A stretch of 64,000 bases of DNA, from assembly GCA_963777095.1 (NCBI GenBank), contig CAVZOY010000002.1:62001-126000 (forward strand), given 5' to 3'. Source of the stretch: CAVZOY01 sp963777095. Lineage in GTDB: Bacteria; Actinomycetota; Actinomycetes; Mycobacteriales; Geodermatophilaceae. The notes under the pieces were generated by a model. That model saw only the letters and a list, made by a program, of their open reading frames with translations. It had not been told where the DNA came from and ran no database searches. Positions 1 through 7,887 of this stretch are shown one piece after another. The stretch's first letter is position 1. The number at the start of each line of letters is the position of its first letter. A program made the translations under genes and the position numbers.

Positions 1-132
1 GGCCCACAGCCGGCCGCGGTACTCGTCGACCTCGAGGTCGAGCCGGGTCACCGCGACCACGGCCATGCGGCCGTCCGGCGAGACGGTGGCGGGGCCCGGG
101 GTGCGGAGCAGGGCGAGGTCGTCCGGGCGCAT
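1..132 (-). CDS. S9 family peptidase, N-terminal fragment (partial)
   Basis: Only the first 44 codons are in the window; the gene runs off the left edge. It starts at an ATG at 132 and reads MRPDDLALLRTPGPATVSPD, followed by a stretch like the first blade of a WD40/TolB-type propeller. This opening resembles actinobacterial prolyl-oligopeptidase/acyl-aminoacyl-peptidase (S9) proteins, which carry an N-terminal propeller and a C-terminal alpha/beta-hydrolase domain. The catalytic domain is not visible, so the call rests on the N-terminus alone. It lies 43 bp downstream of the terC stop on the same strand. Confidence 0.5.
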   Translation of the reverse strand, partial: MRPDDLALLRTPGPATVSPDGRMAVVAVTRLDLEVDEYRGRLWA

Positions 133-175
133 GGCCAGGAACGCTAGCGGCCGGTGCGCGGCCGCCAGGGCGCCG

Positions 176-1294
176 TCAGCGGGGGGTGCGCTGCTCGCCG
201 GGCAGGTCCGCCGGCCGGTCGCGCTCGGTCGGGTCGACGCGGGGCTCCGCCGCGGCCTCCGCCGCCGGGCCGGCCAGCGGGAGGTCCTCGGCCTCCTCCG
301 GCTCGATCACCGGGTCGTCGTGCCCGATCGTCTCGCCGCGCGTCTTGAGCAGGCTGGCGATCGTCGCGAGGACCAGCACGCCCAGGATGATCGTCAGCGA
401 GAGCCAGATCGGGATGCTCGGGACGGCCTCGATGTGCTCGCCACCGTTGATGAACGGCAGCGTGTTCTCGTGCAGCGCCTCCATCACGAGCTTCACGCCG
501 ATGAACGCCAGGATGACCGCGAGCCCCAGCGACAGGTACACCAGCCGCTTGAGCAGGCCGCCGAGCAGGAAGTAGAGCTGCCGCAGGCCCATCAGGGCGA
601 AGACGTTGGCGGTGAAGACGATGAACGGCTCACGGGTCAGGCCGAAGATCGCCGGGATGCTGTCGAGCGCGAAGATCAGGTCGGTCGTGCCCAGGGCGAT
701 GAAGACGACGACCAGCGGGGTGAAGTACTTCTTGCCGTCCTTGACGACGCGGATCTTGTTCTTCTCGTAGTCGGGCGACAGCGGCAGCACCTTGCGCAGC
801 TGCCGGATGGCGACGTTCTCCTCGTACTCGTCCTCCTCGTCCCGGTGCCGCACCAGGTTGATCGCGGTGTACACGAGGAACGCGCCGAAGATGTAGAAGA
901 CCCAGGTGAACCGGCTGATCAGCGCGGCACCGGCCAGGATGAACAGGCCGCGCAGCAGCAGCGCGATGATGATGCCGATCATCAGCACCTCCTGCTGGAG
1001 GTACCGGGGCACGCGGAAGCGCGCCATGATGATCACGAAGACGAAGAGGTTGTCGACCGAGAGGCTGTACTCGGTGAGCCAGCCCGCGTAGAACTCCGTC
1101 GCGAACTGCCCGTTGGTGACCGCCAGGACCACGAGGCCGAAGATCAGCGCCAGGCTGACGTAGAAGCCGACCCACAGGCCGGCTTCCTTCATCGACGGTT
1201 CGTGCGGGCGGCGGACGACGAGGGCGAGGTCGGCGAGCAGCAGGACCGTGAGTCCTACGAACGTCGCGATCTCGAACCAGACGGGCAGTTCCAT
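176..1294 (-). CDS. TerC family integral membrane protein (first copy)
   Basis: A 372-residue multi-pass membrane protein of the TerC/Alx family, whose members export manganese (and are linked to tellurite resistance). The two family signatures are visible: SLSVDNLFVFV with the DN pair near residue 81, and ALDSIPAIFGLT near residue 209, whose acidic residues line the metal path. The C-terminal 50 residues are acidic and probably cytoplasmic. The ATG at 1294 is preceded by a strong CCGGAGG Shine-Dalgarno that lies in the expression platform of an upstream yybP-ykoY-type riboswitch, so translation is probably turned on by manganese. A second terC lies immediately upstream on the same strand and aligns well, so the pair is a tandem duplication. 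Confidence 0.93.
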   Translation of the reverse strand: MELPVWFEIATFVGLTVLLLADLALVVRRPHEPSMKEAGLWVGFYVSLALIFGLVVLAVTNGQFATEFYAGWLTEYSLSVDNLFVFVIIMARFRVPRYLQQEVLMIGIIIALLLRGLFILAGAALISRFTWVFYIFGAFLVYTAINLVRHRDEEDEYEENVAIRQLRKVLPLSPDYEKNKIRVVKDGKKYFTPLVVVFIALGTTDLIFALDSIPAIFGLTREPFIVFTANVFALMGLRQLYFLLGGLLKRLVYLSLGLAVILAFIGVKLVMEALHENTLPFINGGEHIEAVPSIPIWLSLTIILGVLVLATIASLLKTRGETIGHDDPVIEPEEAEDLPLAGPAAEAAAEPRVDPTERDRPADLPGEQRTPR

Positions 1295-1327
1295 GCGGTC
1301 AGTTCCTCCGGGGACAGGCAGATGTCA

Positions 1328-1440
1328 GCACCGGAGGTCTCTCCCACCGCGGGTCCACGGACCCGCGATCGGCAGCACCGGAGGCCATGGGACCTCGTGA
1401 TGACGACACTGCCACGGGGGGATACTCCCCTCCTTCACCG
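1328..1440 (-). promoter_or_regulatory. yybP-ykoY (manganese) riboswitch upstream of terC copy 1
   Basis: On the minus strand the leader holds the conserved pieces of the yybP-ykoY aptamer in order: GGGGAGTATCCCCC, then CGTCATCACGAGG, a GC-rich internal stem (GCGGGTCC/GGACCCGC), and GGGAGAGACCTCCGG. This family is an established Mn2+ sensor and commonly precedes terC/mntP genes. The 3' element CCTCCGG is the exact complement of the Shine-Dalgarno CCGGAGG of the downstream terC, which suggests a translational ON switch: metal binding closes the aptamer on CCTCC and frees the ribosome site. The boundaries are approximate and no covariance model was run. Confidence 0.82.
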
Positions 1441-1460
1441 AGCCCCTGAGGAGCGCAGCG

Positions 1461-2576
1461 TCAGACGCTGCGACCGCCGGGGACAGTGGCGCTCACCGTA
1501 CCCGCAGACCCGTGGGAGCCATGCGCGGAGTCGGGACCGTCCTGCGCGTCGGGCGGCAGCGCGGCGAGGTCCGTGTCCTCCGCCTCGGCGGGGACCCGCT
1601 GACGGTCGTCCCGCCGCGACCTCGCCAGGCTCGCCACGGTGGTCACGACCAGGGTGCCGAGGATCACGAGCAGCGAGAGCCAGATCGGCACCTCGGGGAT
1701 CAGCGTCACGTGCTCGCCGCCGTTGACGAACGGCAGTTCGTTGGTGTGCAGCGCGTGGATGACCAGCTTGGCGCCGATGAAGCCGAGGATGACGGCCAGG
1801 CCGTAGGACAGGTACACGAGCCGGTCGAGCAGTCCGTCGATCAGGAAGAACAGCTGGCGCAGGCCGAGCAGCGAGAAGGCGTTGGCCGCGAACACCAGGT
1901 AGGTCTCGGTGGTCAGGCCGAAGATCGCCGGGATCGAGTCGACGGCGAAGATGACGTCGGCCGTGCCGATGGCGATCAGCGCGACGGCCAGCGGCGTCAG
2001 GTAGCGCCTACCGTCGAGCCGCACCGCCATGCGGTCGGAGTGGTACTCCTCCGTCGTCCGCAGATGGCGGCGGGCGAACCGCAGGACGGCGTTCTCCGTG
2101 TAGTCCTCGTCCGTGCCGTGGCCGCCGCTGCGGGCCTGCACCCACGCGGTGTAGATCAGGATCGCGCCGAAGAGGTAGAAGACCCAGCTGAACTGCTCGA
2201 TCGCGGCGGCGCCGACGAAGATGAAGATCGTCCGCAGCACCAGCGCGAAGCTGATCCCGAAGAGCAGCACCTTCTGCTGCAGCTCCCGGGGCACGCCGAA
2301 CGCCGCCATGATCAGCACGAAGACGAAGAGGTTGTCGACCGAGAGGCTCTTCTCGGTGATGTAGCCGGCGAAGTACTCCCCCGCGAACTCGCCGCCGGAG
2401 AACAGCAGCACGAGCAGGCCGAAGCCGATGGCGATGCCGACGTAGGCCGCCGACCAGATCGCGGACTCGCGCAGGGTCGGGGCGTGCGGTGTGCGCACGT
2501 GTCCGACGAAGTCGAAGACGAGCATGCCCACGATCGCCGCGACCGTGACTGCCCACACCCAGAACGGGACGTCCAT
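1461..2576 (-). CDS. TerC family integral membrane protein (second copy)
   Basis: A 371-residue TerC/Alx-family membrane protein, paralogous to the neighbour at 176-1294: same length, same SLSVDNLFVFV signature with DN near residue 81, and a matching AVDSIPAIFGLT motif. The likely role is manganese export or membrane metal loading of exported proteins. The ATG at 2576 follows a CCGGAGGTT Shine-Dalgarno that is part of its own riboswitch leader. The stop codon sits in the loop of a 9-bp palindrome at 1454-1472. The C-terminal tail (about 60 residues) is hydrophilic and differs from that of copy 1, so the duplication is old rather than recent. Confidence 0.93.
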   Translation of the reverse strand: MDVPFWVWAVTVAAIVGMLVFDFVGHVRTPHAPTLRESAIWSAAYVGIAIGFGLLVLLFSGGEFAGEYFAGYITEKSLSVDNLFVFVLIMAAFGVPRELQQKVLLFGISFALVLRTIFIFVGAAAIEQFSWVFYLFGAILIYTAWVQARSGGHGTDEDYTENAVLRFARRHLRTTEEYHSDRMAVRLDGRRYLTPLAVALIAIGTADVIFAVDSIPAIFGLTTETYLVFAANAFSLLGLRQLFFLIDGLLDRLVYLSYGLAVILGFIGAKLVIHALHTNELPFVNGGEHVTLIPEVPIWLSLLVILGTLVVTTVASLARSRRDDRQRVPAEAEDTDLAALPPDAQDGPDSAHGSHGSAGTVSATVPGGRSV

Positions 2577-2629
2577 GCAGGAACCTCCGGGGACTCAGGG
2601 CGGTGCGCGCCGCGCACCGCTCGGTCTGA

Positions 2630-2740
2630 ACCGGAGGTCTCTCCCGCCGCCCGGGGGCGGCCGGCAGCGCCGGAGATCCGCGGGGATCTCGTACTGACGA
2701 CGGTGCCGTGCGGGGATACTCCCCTCCACTGCGAACCGCT
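2630..2740 (-). promoter_or_regulatory. yybP-ykoY (manganese) riboswitch upstream of terC copy 2
   Basis: The minus-strand leader repeats the aptamer elements of the first switch: GGGGAGTATCCCC, CGTCGTCAGTACGAG, an internal GC stem, and CGGGAGAGACCTCCGG. ACCTCCGG at its 3' end is complementary over 8 nt to the CCGGAGGT Shine-Dalgarno of the second terC. Between aptamer and ribosome site lies an extra hairpin, CGGTGCGCG/CGCGCACCG at about 2600-2619, absent from the first switch, so the expression platforms have diverged while the aptamer is conserved. Confidence 0.82.
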
Positions 2741-2833
2741 CCGGGGCGCGAGGCATCGCCCGCACGCCGGTGTGGTTCACCTGCTCCAACGGCGGTAGCG
2801 GACGGCCGTGTTCCCGCGAGGATCCCGCGGGCG

Positions 2834-3280
2834 TCAGCCGGGCGGCCGCCGGCTCTTGGGCAGGGCGGCGACCGCGGCGTCGTAGGAGCCGTCCACGAGC
2901 TCGCGCACCTCGTCGTCGGGCACCGGGCCGGTGAGGTCGACCGAGTTCCAGCCGTAGCGCCCCACGTAGGAGCTCTGGGTGATGACGCCCGGGTAGCGGT
3001 CGCGCCACTCGGCCGCCTCGGCCGCGTCGCGGCCGCACTTGACGCTGACGGACCCGGGGCCGATGAACGCGAAGCCCTTGCCGCCCACCTTGGCGACCAG
3101 CTCCTCCTCACCCCAGGGATAGCAGAAGGACCCTCGGCGCCCGACCGCTCGCAGGCTCGCGGCGGGGCCCTGCAGGGGGCCGATGAGGCTACGCGTGCGC
3201 CGCGTCGAGCTGGCGCAGTTCCTTCTTGAGCTCGGCGAGCTCGTCGCGCAGCCGCGCGGCGACCTCGAACTGGAGCTCAC
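2834..3280 (-). CDS. MmcQ/YjbR family protein, probably N-terminally truncated
   Basis: The last ~100 residues are a normal YjbR/MmcQ (CyaY-like fold) domain: FCYPWGEEELVAKVGGKGFA, then VSVKCG, then GRYGWNSVDLTGPVPDDEV. The function of the family is unknown. Homologues have about 15-20 residues of conserved helix before the PWGEE motif; here that place is taken by DNA matching a repeat found twice more in the window (3124-3183). The only in-frame ATG is at 3280, inside the end of uvrB, and the residues it would add are low-complexity Ser/Arg. There is no ATG, GTG or TTG closer to the domain. Either the 5' end was lost when the repeat inserted or recombined, or a non-standard start is used. 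The coding domain proper spans about 2834-3125. Confidence 0.5.
   Translation of the reverse strand: MSSSSRSPRGCATSSPSSRRNCASSTRRTRSLIGPLQGPAASLRAVGRRGSFCYPWGEEELVAKVGGKGFAFIGPGSVSVKCGRDAAEAAEWRDRYPGVITQSSYVGRYGWNSVDLTGPVPDDEVRELVDGSYDAAVAALPKSRRPPG
3124..3183 (-). repeat. Dispersed intergenic palindromic repeat, copy 1 (degenerate)
   Basis: On the minus strand it reads GGCCCCCTGCAGGGCCCC, then GCCGCGAGCCTGCGAGCGG, then GGGCGCCGAGGGTCC. The same order of blocks occurs at 46833-46888 and 59371-59417. It directly follows the uvrB stop codon in uvrB's orientation and may serve as its terminator, although its outer stem is imperfect in this copy. It abuts the truncated YjbR domain. Confidence 0.65.
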
Positions 3281-5312
3281 GGGCGGCGGCCAGCATCTGC
3301 TCGTTCATCTGCGTGATGAGGTCGGCCAGCTCGGCGCGCGGCAGGCCGTCGACGTCGATCGCGCCGGCCTTGGCCCGGCCGGCCTTGGACGACAGGCCCG
3401 GGACCGGGGACTTGCCGCGGGACTGCTGGCGGCCGGAGCCGCCCAGCAGCTTCGCCGTCGAGCTCTCGGCGTCCTCGGCCTCGCGGTAGATGCCGTCGAG
3501 GATGTCGACGATCTTCTTGCGCAGCGGCTGCGGGTCGATGCCGTGCTCGGTGTTGTAGGCGACCTGCTTCTCGCGCCGACGGTTGGTCTCCTCGATCGCC
3601 GTCGCCATCGACGGGGTGATCTTGTCGGCGTACATGTGCACCTGGCCGGACACGTTGCGCGCCGCACGACCGATCGTCTGGATGAGCGAGGTGCCCGAGC
3701 GGAGGAAGCCCTCCTTGTCGGCGTCGAGGATCGCGACCAGGGACACCTCGGGCAGGTCGAGGCCCTCGCGCAGCAGGTTGATGCCGACCAGGACGTCGTA
3801 CTCGCCCTGCCGCAGCTCGCGCAGCAGTTCGACCCGGCGCAGGGTGTCGACCTCCGAGTGCAGGTAGCGCACCTTGATGCCCAGCTCGAGCAGGTAGTCG
3901 GTGAGGTCCTCGGCCATCTTCTTGGTCAGCGTGGTGACCAGGATCCGCTCGTCCTTCTCGGTGCGGACGCGGATCTCGTCCACCAGGTCGTCGATCTGGC
4001 CCTTGGTCGGCTTGACCACGACCTCCGGGTCGACCAGGCCGGTCGGTCGGATGACCTGCTCGACGACGTCGCCGGCGACCCGGCCCAGCTCGTACCCGCC
4101 CGGGGTCGCCGAGAGGTACACCGTCTGGCCGATCCGGTCGGTGAACTCCTCCCATTTCAGCGGGCGGTTGTCCATCGCCGACGGCAGCCGGAAGCCGTGC
4201 TCGACCAGCGTGCGCTTGCGGCTCATGTCGCCCTCGTACATGCCGCCGATCTGCGGCACGGTCACGTGCGACTCGTCGATCACGAGCAGGAAGTCGTCGG
4301 GGAAGTAGTCGATCAGGCACGAGCCGGCGCTGCCCGGCGTCCGGCCGTCGATGTGCCGCGAGTAGTTCTCGATGCCGGAGCAGAAGCCGACCTGGCGCAT
4401 CATCTCGATGTCGTAGGTGGTGCGCATGCGCAGCCGCTGGGCCTCGAGCAGCTTGCCCTGCCGCTCCAGCTCCCCCAGCCGCTGCTCGAGCTCGGCCTCG
4501 ATGCCGCGGATCGCCCGCTCCATGCGGTCGGGCCCGGCGACGTAGTGGGTGGCCGGGAAGACGAACAGCTCGTCGACCTCGCGGACCACCTCGCCGGTGA
4601 GCGGGTGCAGGTAGTACAGCCGCTCCACCTCGTCGCCGAACATCTCGACCCGGACGGCGAGCTCCTCGTAGACCGGGAAGATCTCGATGGTGTCGCCGCG
4701 CACGCGGAAGGTGCCGCGGGTGAACGACAGGTCGTTGCGGGTGTACTGCTCGGTGACCAGCGTGCGCAGCAGGTCGTCGCGGTCGCGCTCCTCCCCCACC
4801 CGCAGCCGCAGCGACCGGTCGACGTACTCCTGCGGCGTGCCGAGGCCGTAGATGCACGAGACGGTGGCCACCACCACGACGTCGCGCCGGGTGAGCAGGC
4901 TCATCGTCGCCGAGTGGCGCAGCCGCTCGACCTCCTCGTTGATCGAGGAGTCCTTCTCGATGTAGGTGTCGGTCTGCGGGACGTACGCCTCGGGCTGGTA
5001 GTAGTCGTAGTACGAGACGAAGTACTCGACGGCGTTGTTCGGCAGCAGCTCCTTGAACTCGTTGGCCAGCTGCGCGGCGAGCGTCTTGTTCGGGGCCATG
5101 ACCAGAGTCGGCCGCTGCACCTGCTCGACCAGCCACGCCGTGGTGGCCGACTTGCCGGTGCCGGTGGCGCCCAGGAGCACCGAGTCCTTGTCGCCCCGGC
5201 GCACCCGGTCGGCCAGCGCGGCGATCGCCGTCGGCTGGTCGCCGGACGGCTGGAAGTCGCTGACGACGCGGAAACGCCCCTGGGTGGGCCGGAGATCGGT
5301 CTTCGCACGCAC
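3189..5312 (-). CDS. uvrB: Excinuclease ABC subunit UvrB
   Basis: A 707-residue UvrB, the damage-verifying helicase of nucleotide excision repair, working with UvrA and UvrC. Visible features: Walker A GATGTGKS near residue 48, the beta-hairpin region YYDYYQPEAYVP near residue 98, helicase motifs DESH, SATPG and the QTIGRAARN motif, and a C-terminal UVR domain (ELQFEVAARLRDELAELKKE) that contacts UvrC. The GTG at 5312 (VRAKTDLRPTQGRF) is chosen because UvrB proteins start just before the F-QPSGDQ motif; the open frame continues to 5681 but the extra residues are low-complexity. The length is normal and there is no frame break. Confidence 0.97.
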   Translation of the reverse strand: MRAKTDLRPTQGRFRVVSDFQPSGDQPTAIAALADRVRRGDKDSVLLGATGTGKSATTAWLVEQVQRPTLVMAPNKTLAAQLANEFKELLPNNAVEYFVSYYDYYQPEAYVPQTDTYIEKDSSINEEVERLRHSATMSLLTRRDVVVVATVSCIYGLGTPQEYVDRSLRLRVGEERDRDDLLRTLVTEQYTRNDLSFTRGTFRVRGDTIEIFPVYEELAVRVEMFGDEVERLYYLHPLTGEVVREVDELFVFPATHYVAGPDRMERAIRGIEAELEQRLGELERQGKLLEAQRLRMRTTYDIEMMRQVGFCSGIENYSRHIDGRTPGSAGSCLIDYFPDDFLLVIDESHVTVPQIGGMYEGDMSRKRTLVEHGFRLPSAMDNRPLKWEEFTDRIGQTVYLSATPGGYELGRVAGDVVEQVIRPTGLVDPEVVVKPTKGQIDDLVDEIRVRTEKDERILVTTLTKKMAEDLTDYLLELGIKVRYLHSEVDTLRRVELLRELRQGEYDVLVGINLLREGLDLPEVSLVAILDADKEGFLRSGTSLIQTIGRAARNVSGQVHMYADKITPSMATAIEETNRRREKQVAYNTEHGIDPQPLRKKIVDILDGIYREAEDAESSTAKLLGGSGRQQSRGKSPVPGLSSKAGRAKAGAIDVDGLPRAELADLITQMNEQMLAAARELQFEVAARLRDELAELKKELRQLDAAHA

Positions 5313-5554
5313 GGGACGACGGTACGTCGGGGCTGTGACAGAACGGGTCCCGTGCGGTTCGGGCGGACATCTGGTGCCTGCGGGAGATCGGGATGCGCCG
5401 GCTACTTGTCCCGGACAGGCCGGTCCCCCTAGCGTGCTTCGTCGCAGGAGTGGTCCAACCGCGGGCCAGCGCCACCCGGTCTCCGGGCGAGGTCGGACCG
5501 CGGGCGGTCCGCCCTCCGGTCGGCACGCCGCAACGTGTGCCGGCCGCTCTGCGC

Positions 5555-5590
5555 ACGACGCCCCCCGCGGTCCGCCGCGGGGGGCGTCGT
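5555..5590. other. Perfect 16-bp hairpin in the treX leader
   Basis: Left arm ACGACGCCCCCCGCGG (5555-5570), loop TCCG, right arm its exact reverse complement (5575-5590). It sits between divergent genes, where a simple terminator has no obvious job, and no T-run follows. It could be an attenuator or an mRNA-stability element in the treX leader, or the terminator of an unrecognised short transcript. Confidence 0.6.
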
Positions 5591-5682
5591 CGTCCTCGCG
5601 GCGGCGTCGCCTCTCCGCCGACGTCACCAGGGTCACGTGTGAGCCGGCGTCCGGGCGGGCACCCGCCCCCGGTCGCCCCACT

Positions 5683-5716
5683 GAGCCGTCGTCCGGGAGG
5701 ATCCCGGGGACGGCTC
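5683..5716. other. Second hairpin in the treX leader
   Basis: Outer arms GAGCCGTC (5683-5690) and GACGGCTC (5709-5716) enclose an inner stem CCGGG/CCCGG. It ends about 50 nt before the treX start codon and about 35 nt before the AGAAGGA ribosome site. With the 5555-5590 hairpin it forms a tandem pair. Confidence 0.5.
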
Positions 5717-5766
5717 ACGTCCCCCGGCCCTGCCCGGGGGCGCCAACGCAGAAGGAACACCCCCTC

Positions 5767-7887
5767 ATGACCCAGGTATGGCCCGGCACCGCGTACCCGC
5801 TCGGCGCGACGTACGACGGCACCGGCACGAACTTCGCGATCTTCAGCGAGGTGGCCGAGAAGGTCGAGCTGTGCCTCTTCGACGACCGCGGCCGGGAGAC
5901 CGACCGCATCACGCTCCCCGAGATGGACGCGTTCGTCTGGCACGCGTTCCTCCCCGGCATCCAGCCCGGCCAGCGCTACGGCTTCCGCGTGCACGGCCCC
6001 TACGACCCCGAGCAGGGGCTGCGCTGCAACCCGAACAAGCTGCTGCTCGACCCGTACGCCAAGGCCGTCGACGGCCAGGTCAAGTGGAACCCGTCGCTGT
6101 TCGGCTACCACTTCAAGTCGGGCAAGCGGAACGACCAGGACTCGGCCCGCTACATGCCGAAGTCCGTGGTCACGAACCCCTACTTCGACTGGGGCACCGA
6201 CCGTCCGCCGCGGACGCCGTACCACAAGACGGTGATCTACGAGGCCCACGTCAAGGGCCTGACGATGACGCACCCCGACGTCCCGGAGGACCTGCGCGGC
6301 ACCTACGCGGCGATCGCGCACCCGGCGGTCATCGCCCACCTGCAGGACCTGGGGATCACGGCGATCGAGCTCATGCCCGTGCACCAGTTCGTGCAGGACG
6401 ACACCCTCCAGCAGAAGGGCCTGCGCAACTACTGGGGCTACAACACGATCGGCTTCTTCGCGCCGCACAACGAGTACGCCAGCAACACGAGCAACGGCAT
6501 GCAGGTGGCCGAGTTCAAGGGCATGGTGCGCACGCTGCACGAGGCCGGCATCGAGGTCATCCTCGACGTCGTCTACAACCACACCGCCGAGGGCAACCAC
6601 CTCGGCCCCACGCTGTCGTTCAAGGGCATCGACAACCGCGCCTACTACCGGCTGGTCGAGGACGACAAGCAGTACTACATGGACTACACCGGCACCGGGA
6701 ACTCGCTCAACGCCCGGACGCCGCAGGCCCTGCAGCTGATCATGGACTCGCTGCGCTACTGGGTCACCGAGATGCACGTCGACGGCTTCCGCTTCGACCT
6801 CGCCTCGACCCTCGCCCGCGAGCTGCACGACGTCGACCGGCTGTCGGCGTTCTTCGACCTGGTGCACCAGGACCCGGTCGTCAGCCAGGTCAAGCTGATC
6901 GCCGAGCCGTGGGACGTCGGCGAGGGCGGCTACCAGGTGGGCAACTTCCCGCCGCTGTGGACCGAGTGGAACGGCAAGTACCGCGACACCGTCCGCGACT
7001 TCTGGCGCGGGGAGGGCGGCACGGTCGGCGAGTTCGCCAGCCGGCTCACCGGGTCCTCCGACCTCTACCAGCACTCCGGACGGCGACCGGTCGCGAGCAT
7101 CAACTTCGTCACCGCGCACGACGGGTTCACCCTCAACGACCTGGTCTCGTACAACGAGAAGCACAACGAGGCCAACGGCGAGGGCAACAACGACGGCGAG
7201 AGCCACAACCGCAGCTGGAACCACGGTGTCGAGGGCGAGACCGACGACGCGGAGGTGCGCACGCTGCGCGCCCGGCAGCGGCGGAACTTCCTCGCCACGC
7301 TGATGCTCAGCCAGGGCGTGCCGATGCTGCTGCACGGCGACGAACTCGGCCGCACGCAGAAGGGCAACAACAACGGCTACGCCCAGGACAACGAGCTGAC
7401 CTGGGTCCACTGGGACGACGTGGACAAGGGCCTGCTCGAGTTCACGCGCCTGGTGACGCACCTGCGGCACGACCACCCGACGTTCCGCCGTCGCCGCTTC
7501 TTCCACGGTCGCCCGGTCCGCCGCGAGAAGGGCGCACCGGTGCCCGACATCGCCTGGCTGACCCCGGCCGGCGTGCAGATGACCGAGGACGACTGGGACG
7601 TCTCGTTCGCCAAGTCGATCGCCGTGTACCTCAACGGGCACGGCATCCGGTCGACCGACGAGCGCGGCGAGGACGTCTCCGACGACCACTTCTACCTGGC
7701 CTTCAACGCCTCGAACGAGCCGATCGACTTCACGCTGCCGTCGTCGGAGTACGCCGGCACCTGGACCGTCGTGGTCGACACCGCGGAGATGGGCCAGGTG
7801 GACCCGGACGAGGTCAAGCCCGGTGAGGCCGTGTGCGTCGGGGCGCACGCGATGGTCGTGCTGAGCGCTCCGCTGAGGACGGCGTGA
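5767..7887 (+). CDS. treX: Glycogen debranching enzyme TreX/GlgX
   Basis: A 706-residue GH13 isoamylase-type enzyme that cuts alpha-1,6 branches of glycogen to supply linear maltodextrins to TreY. It has an N-terminal CBM48-like domain (WPGTAYPLGATYDGTGTNFA), then the (beta/alpha)8 barrel with region I VVYNHT, region II VDGFRFDLAST (nucleophile Asp), region III IAEPWD (acid Glu), and region IV TAHDGFTLNDL. The ATG at 5767 (MTQVWPGTAYPLG) matches the family start and has AGAAGGA 12-15 nt upstream. The stop overlaps the GTG start of treY (GTGA), so the two are translationally coupled. Confidence 0.96.
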   Translation: MTQVWPGTAYPLGATYDGTGTNFAIFSEVAEKVELCLFDDRGRETDRITLPEMDAFVWHAFLPGIQPGQRYGFRVHGPYDPEQGLRCNPNKLLLDPYAKAVDGQVKWNPSLFGYHFKSGKRNDQDSARYMPKSVVTNPYFDWGTDRPPRTPYHKTVIYEAHVKGLTMTHPDVPEDLRGTYAAIAHPAVIAHLQDLGITAIELMPVHQFVQDDTLQQKGLRNYWGYNTIGFFAPHNEYASNTSNGMQVAEFKGMVRTLHEAGIEVILDVVYNHTAEGNHLGPTLSFKGIDNRAYYRLVEDDKQYYMDYTGTGNSLNARTPQALQLIMDSLRYWVTEMHVDGFRFDLASTLARELHDVDRLSAFFDLVHQDPVVSQVKLIAEPWDVGEGGYQVGNFPPLWTEWNGKYRDTVRDFWRGEGGTVGEFASRLTGSSDLYQHSGRRPVASINFVTAHDGFTLNDLVSYNEKHNEANGEGNNDGESHNRSWNHGVEGETDDAEVRTLRARQRRNFLATLMLSQGVPMLLHGDELGRTQKGNNNGYAQDNELTWVHWDDVDKGLLEFTRLVTHLRHDHPTFRRRRFFHGRPVRREKGAPVPDIAWLTPAGVQMTEDDWDVSFAKSIAVYLNGHGIRSTDERGEDVSDDHFYLAFNASNEPIDFTLPSSEYAGTWTVVVDTAEMGQVDPDEVKPGEAVCVGAHAMVVLSAPLRTA

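Larger units (their letters stand above)
5313..5766. other. Divergent intergenic region uvrB/treX
   Basis: A 454-bp stretch with no convincing gene; the open frames across it are arginine/proline-rich by-products of GC content. It must hold both promoters. A possible plus-strand promoter is TTGTCC at about 5407 and TAGCGT at about 5431 (18-bp spacing), which would give treX a ~330-nt leader. That leader contains two strong hairpins, listed separately. Confidence 0.5.

Noticed and set aside
5393..5770. Open frame of 125 codons before treX
   Set aside because: Arg/Pro-rich, contains the 16-bp palindrome, no family; treated as leader DNA.
3277..7848. Very long antisense open frame (1523 codons) opposite treX and uvrB
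   Set aside because: Its sequence is the Val/Asp/Arg-rich shadow typical of the opposite strand at high GC; true genes on the other strand explain it.
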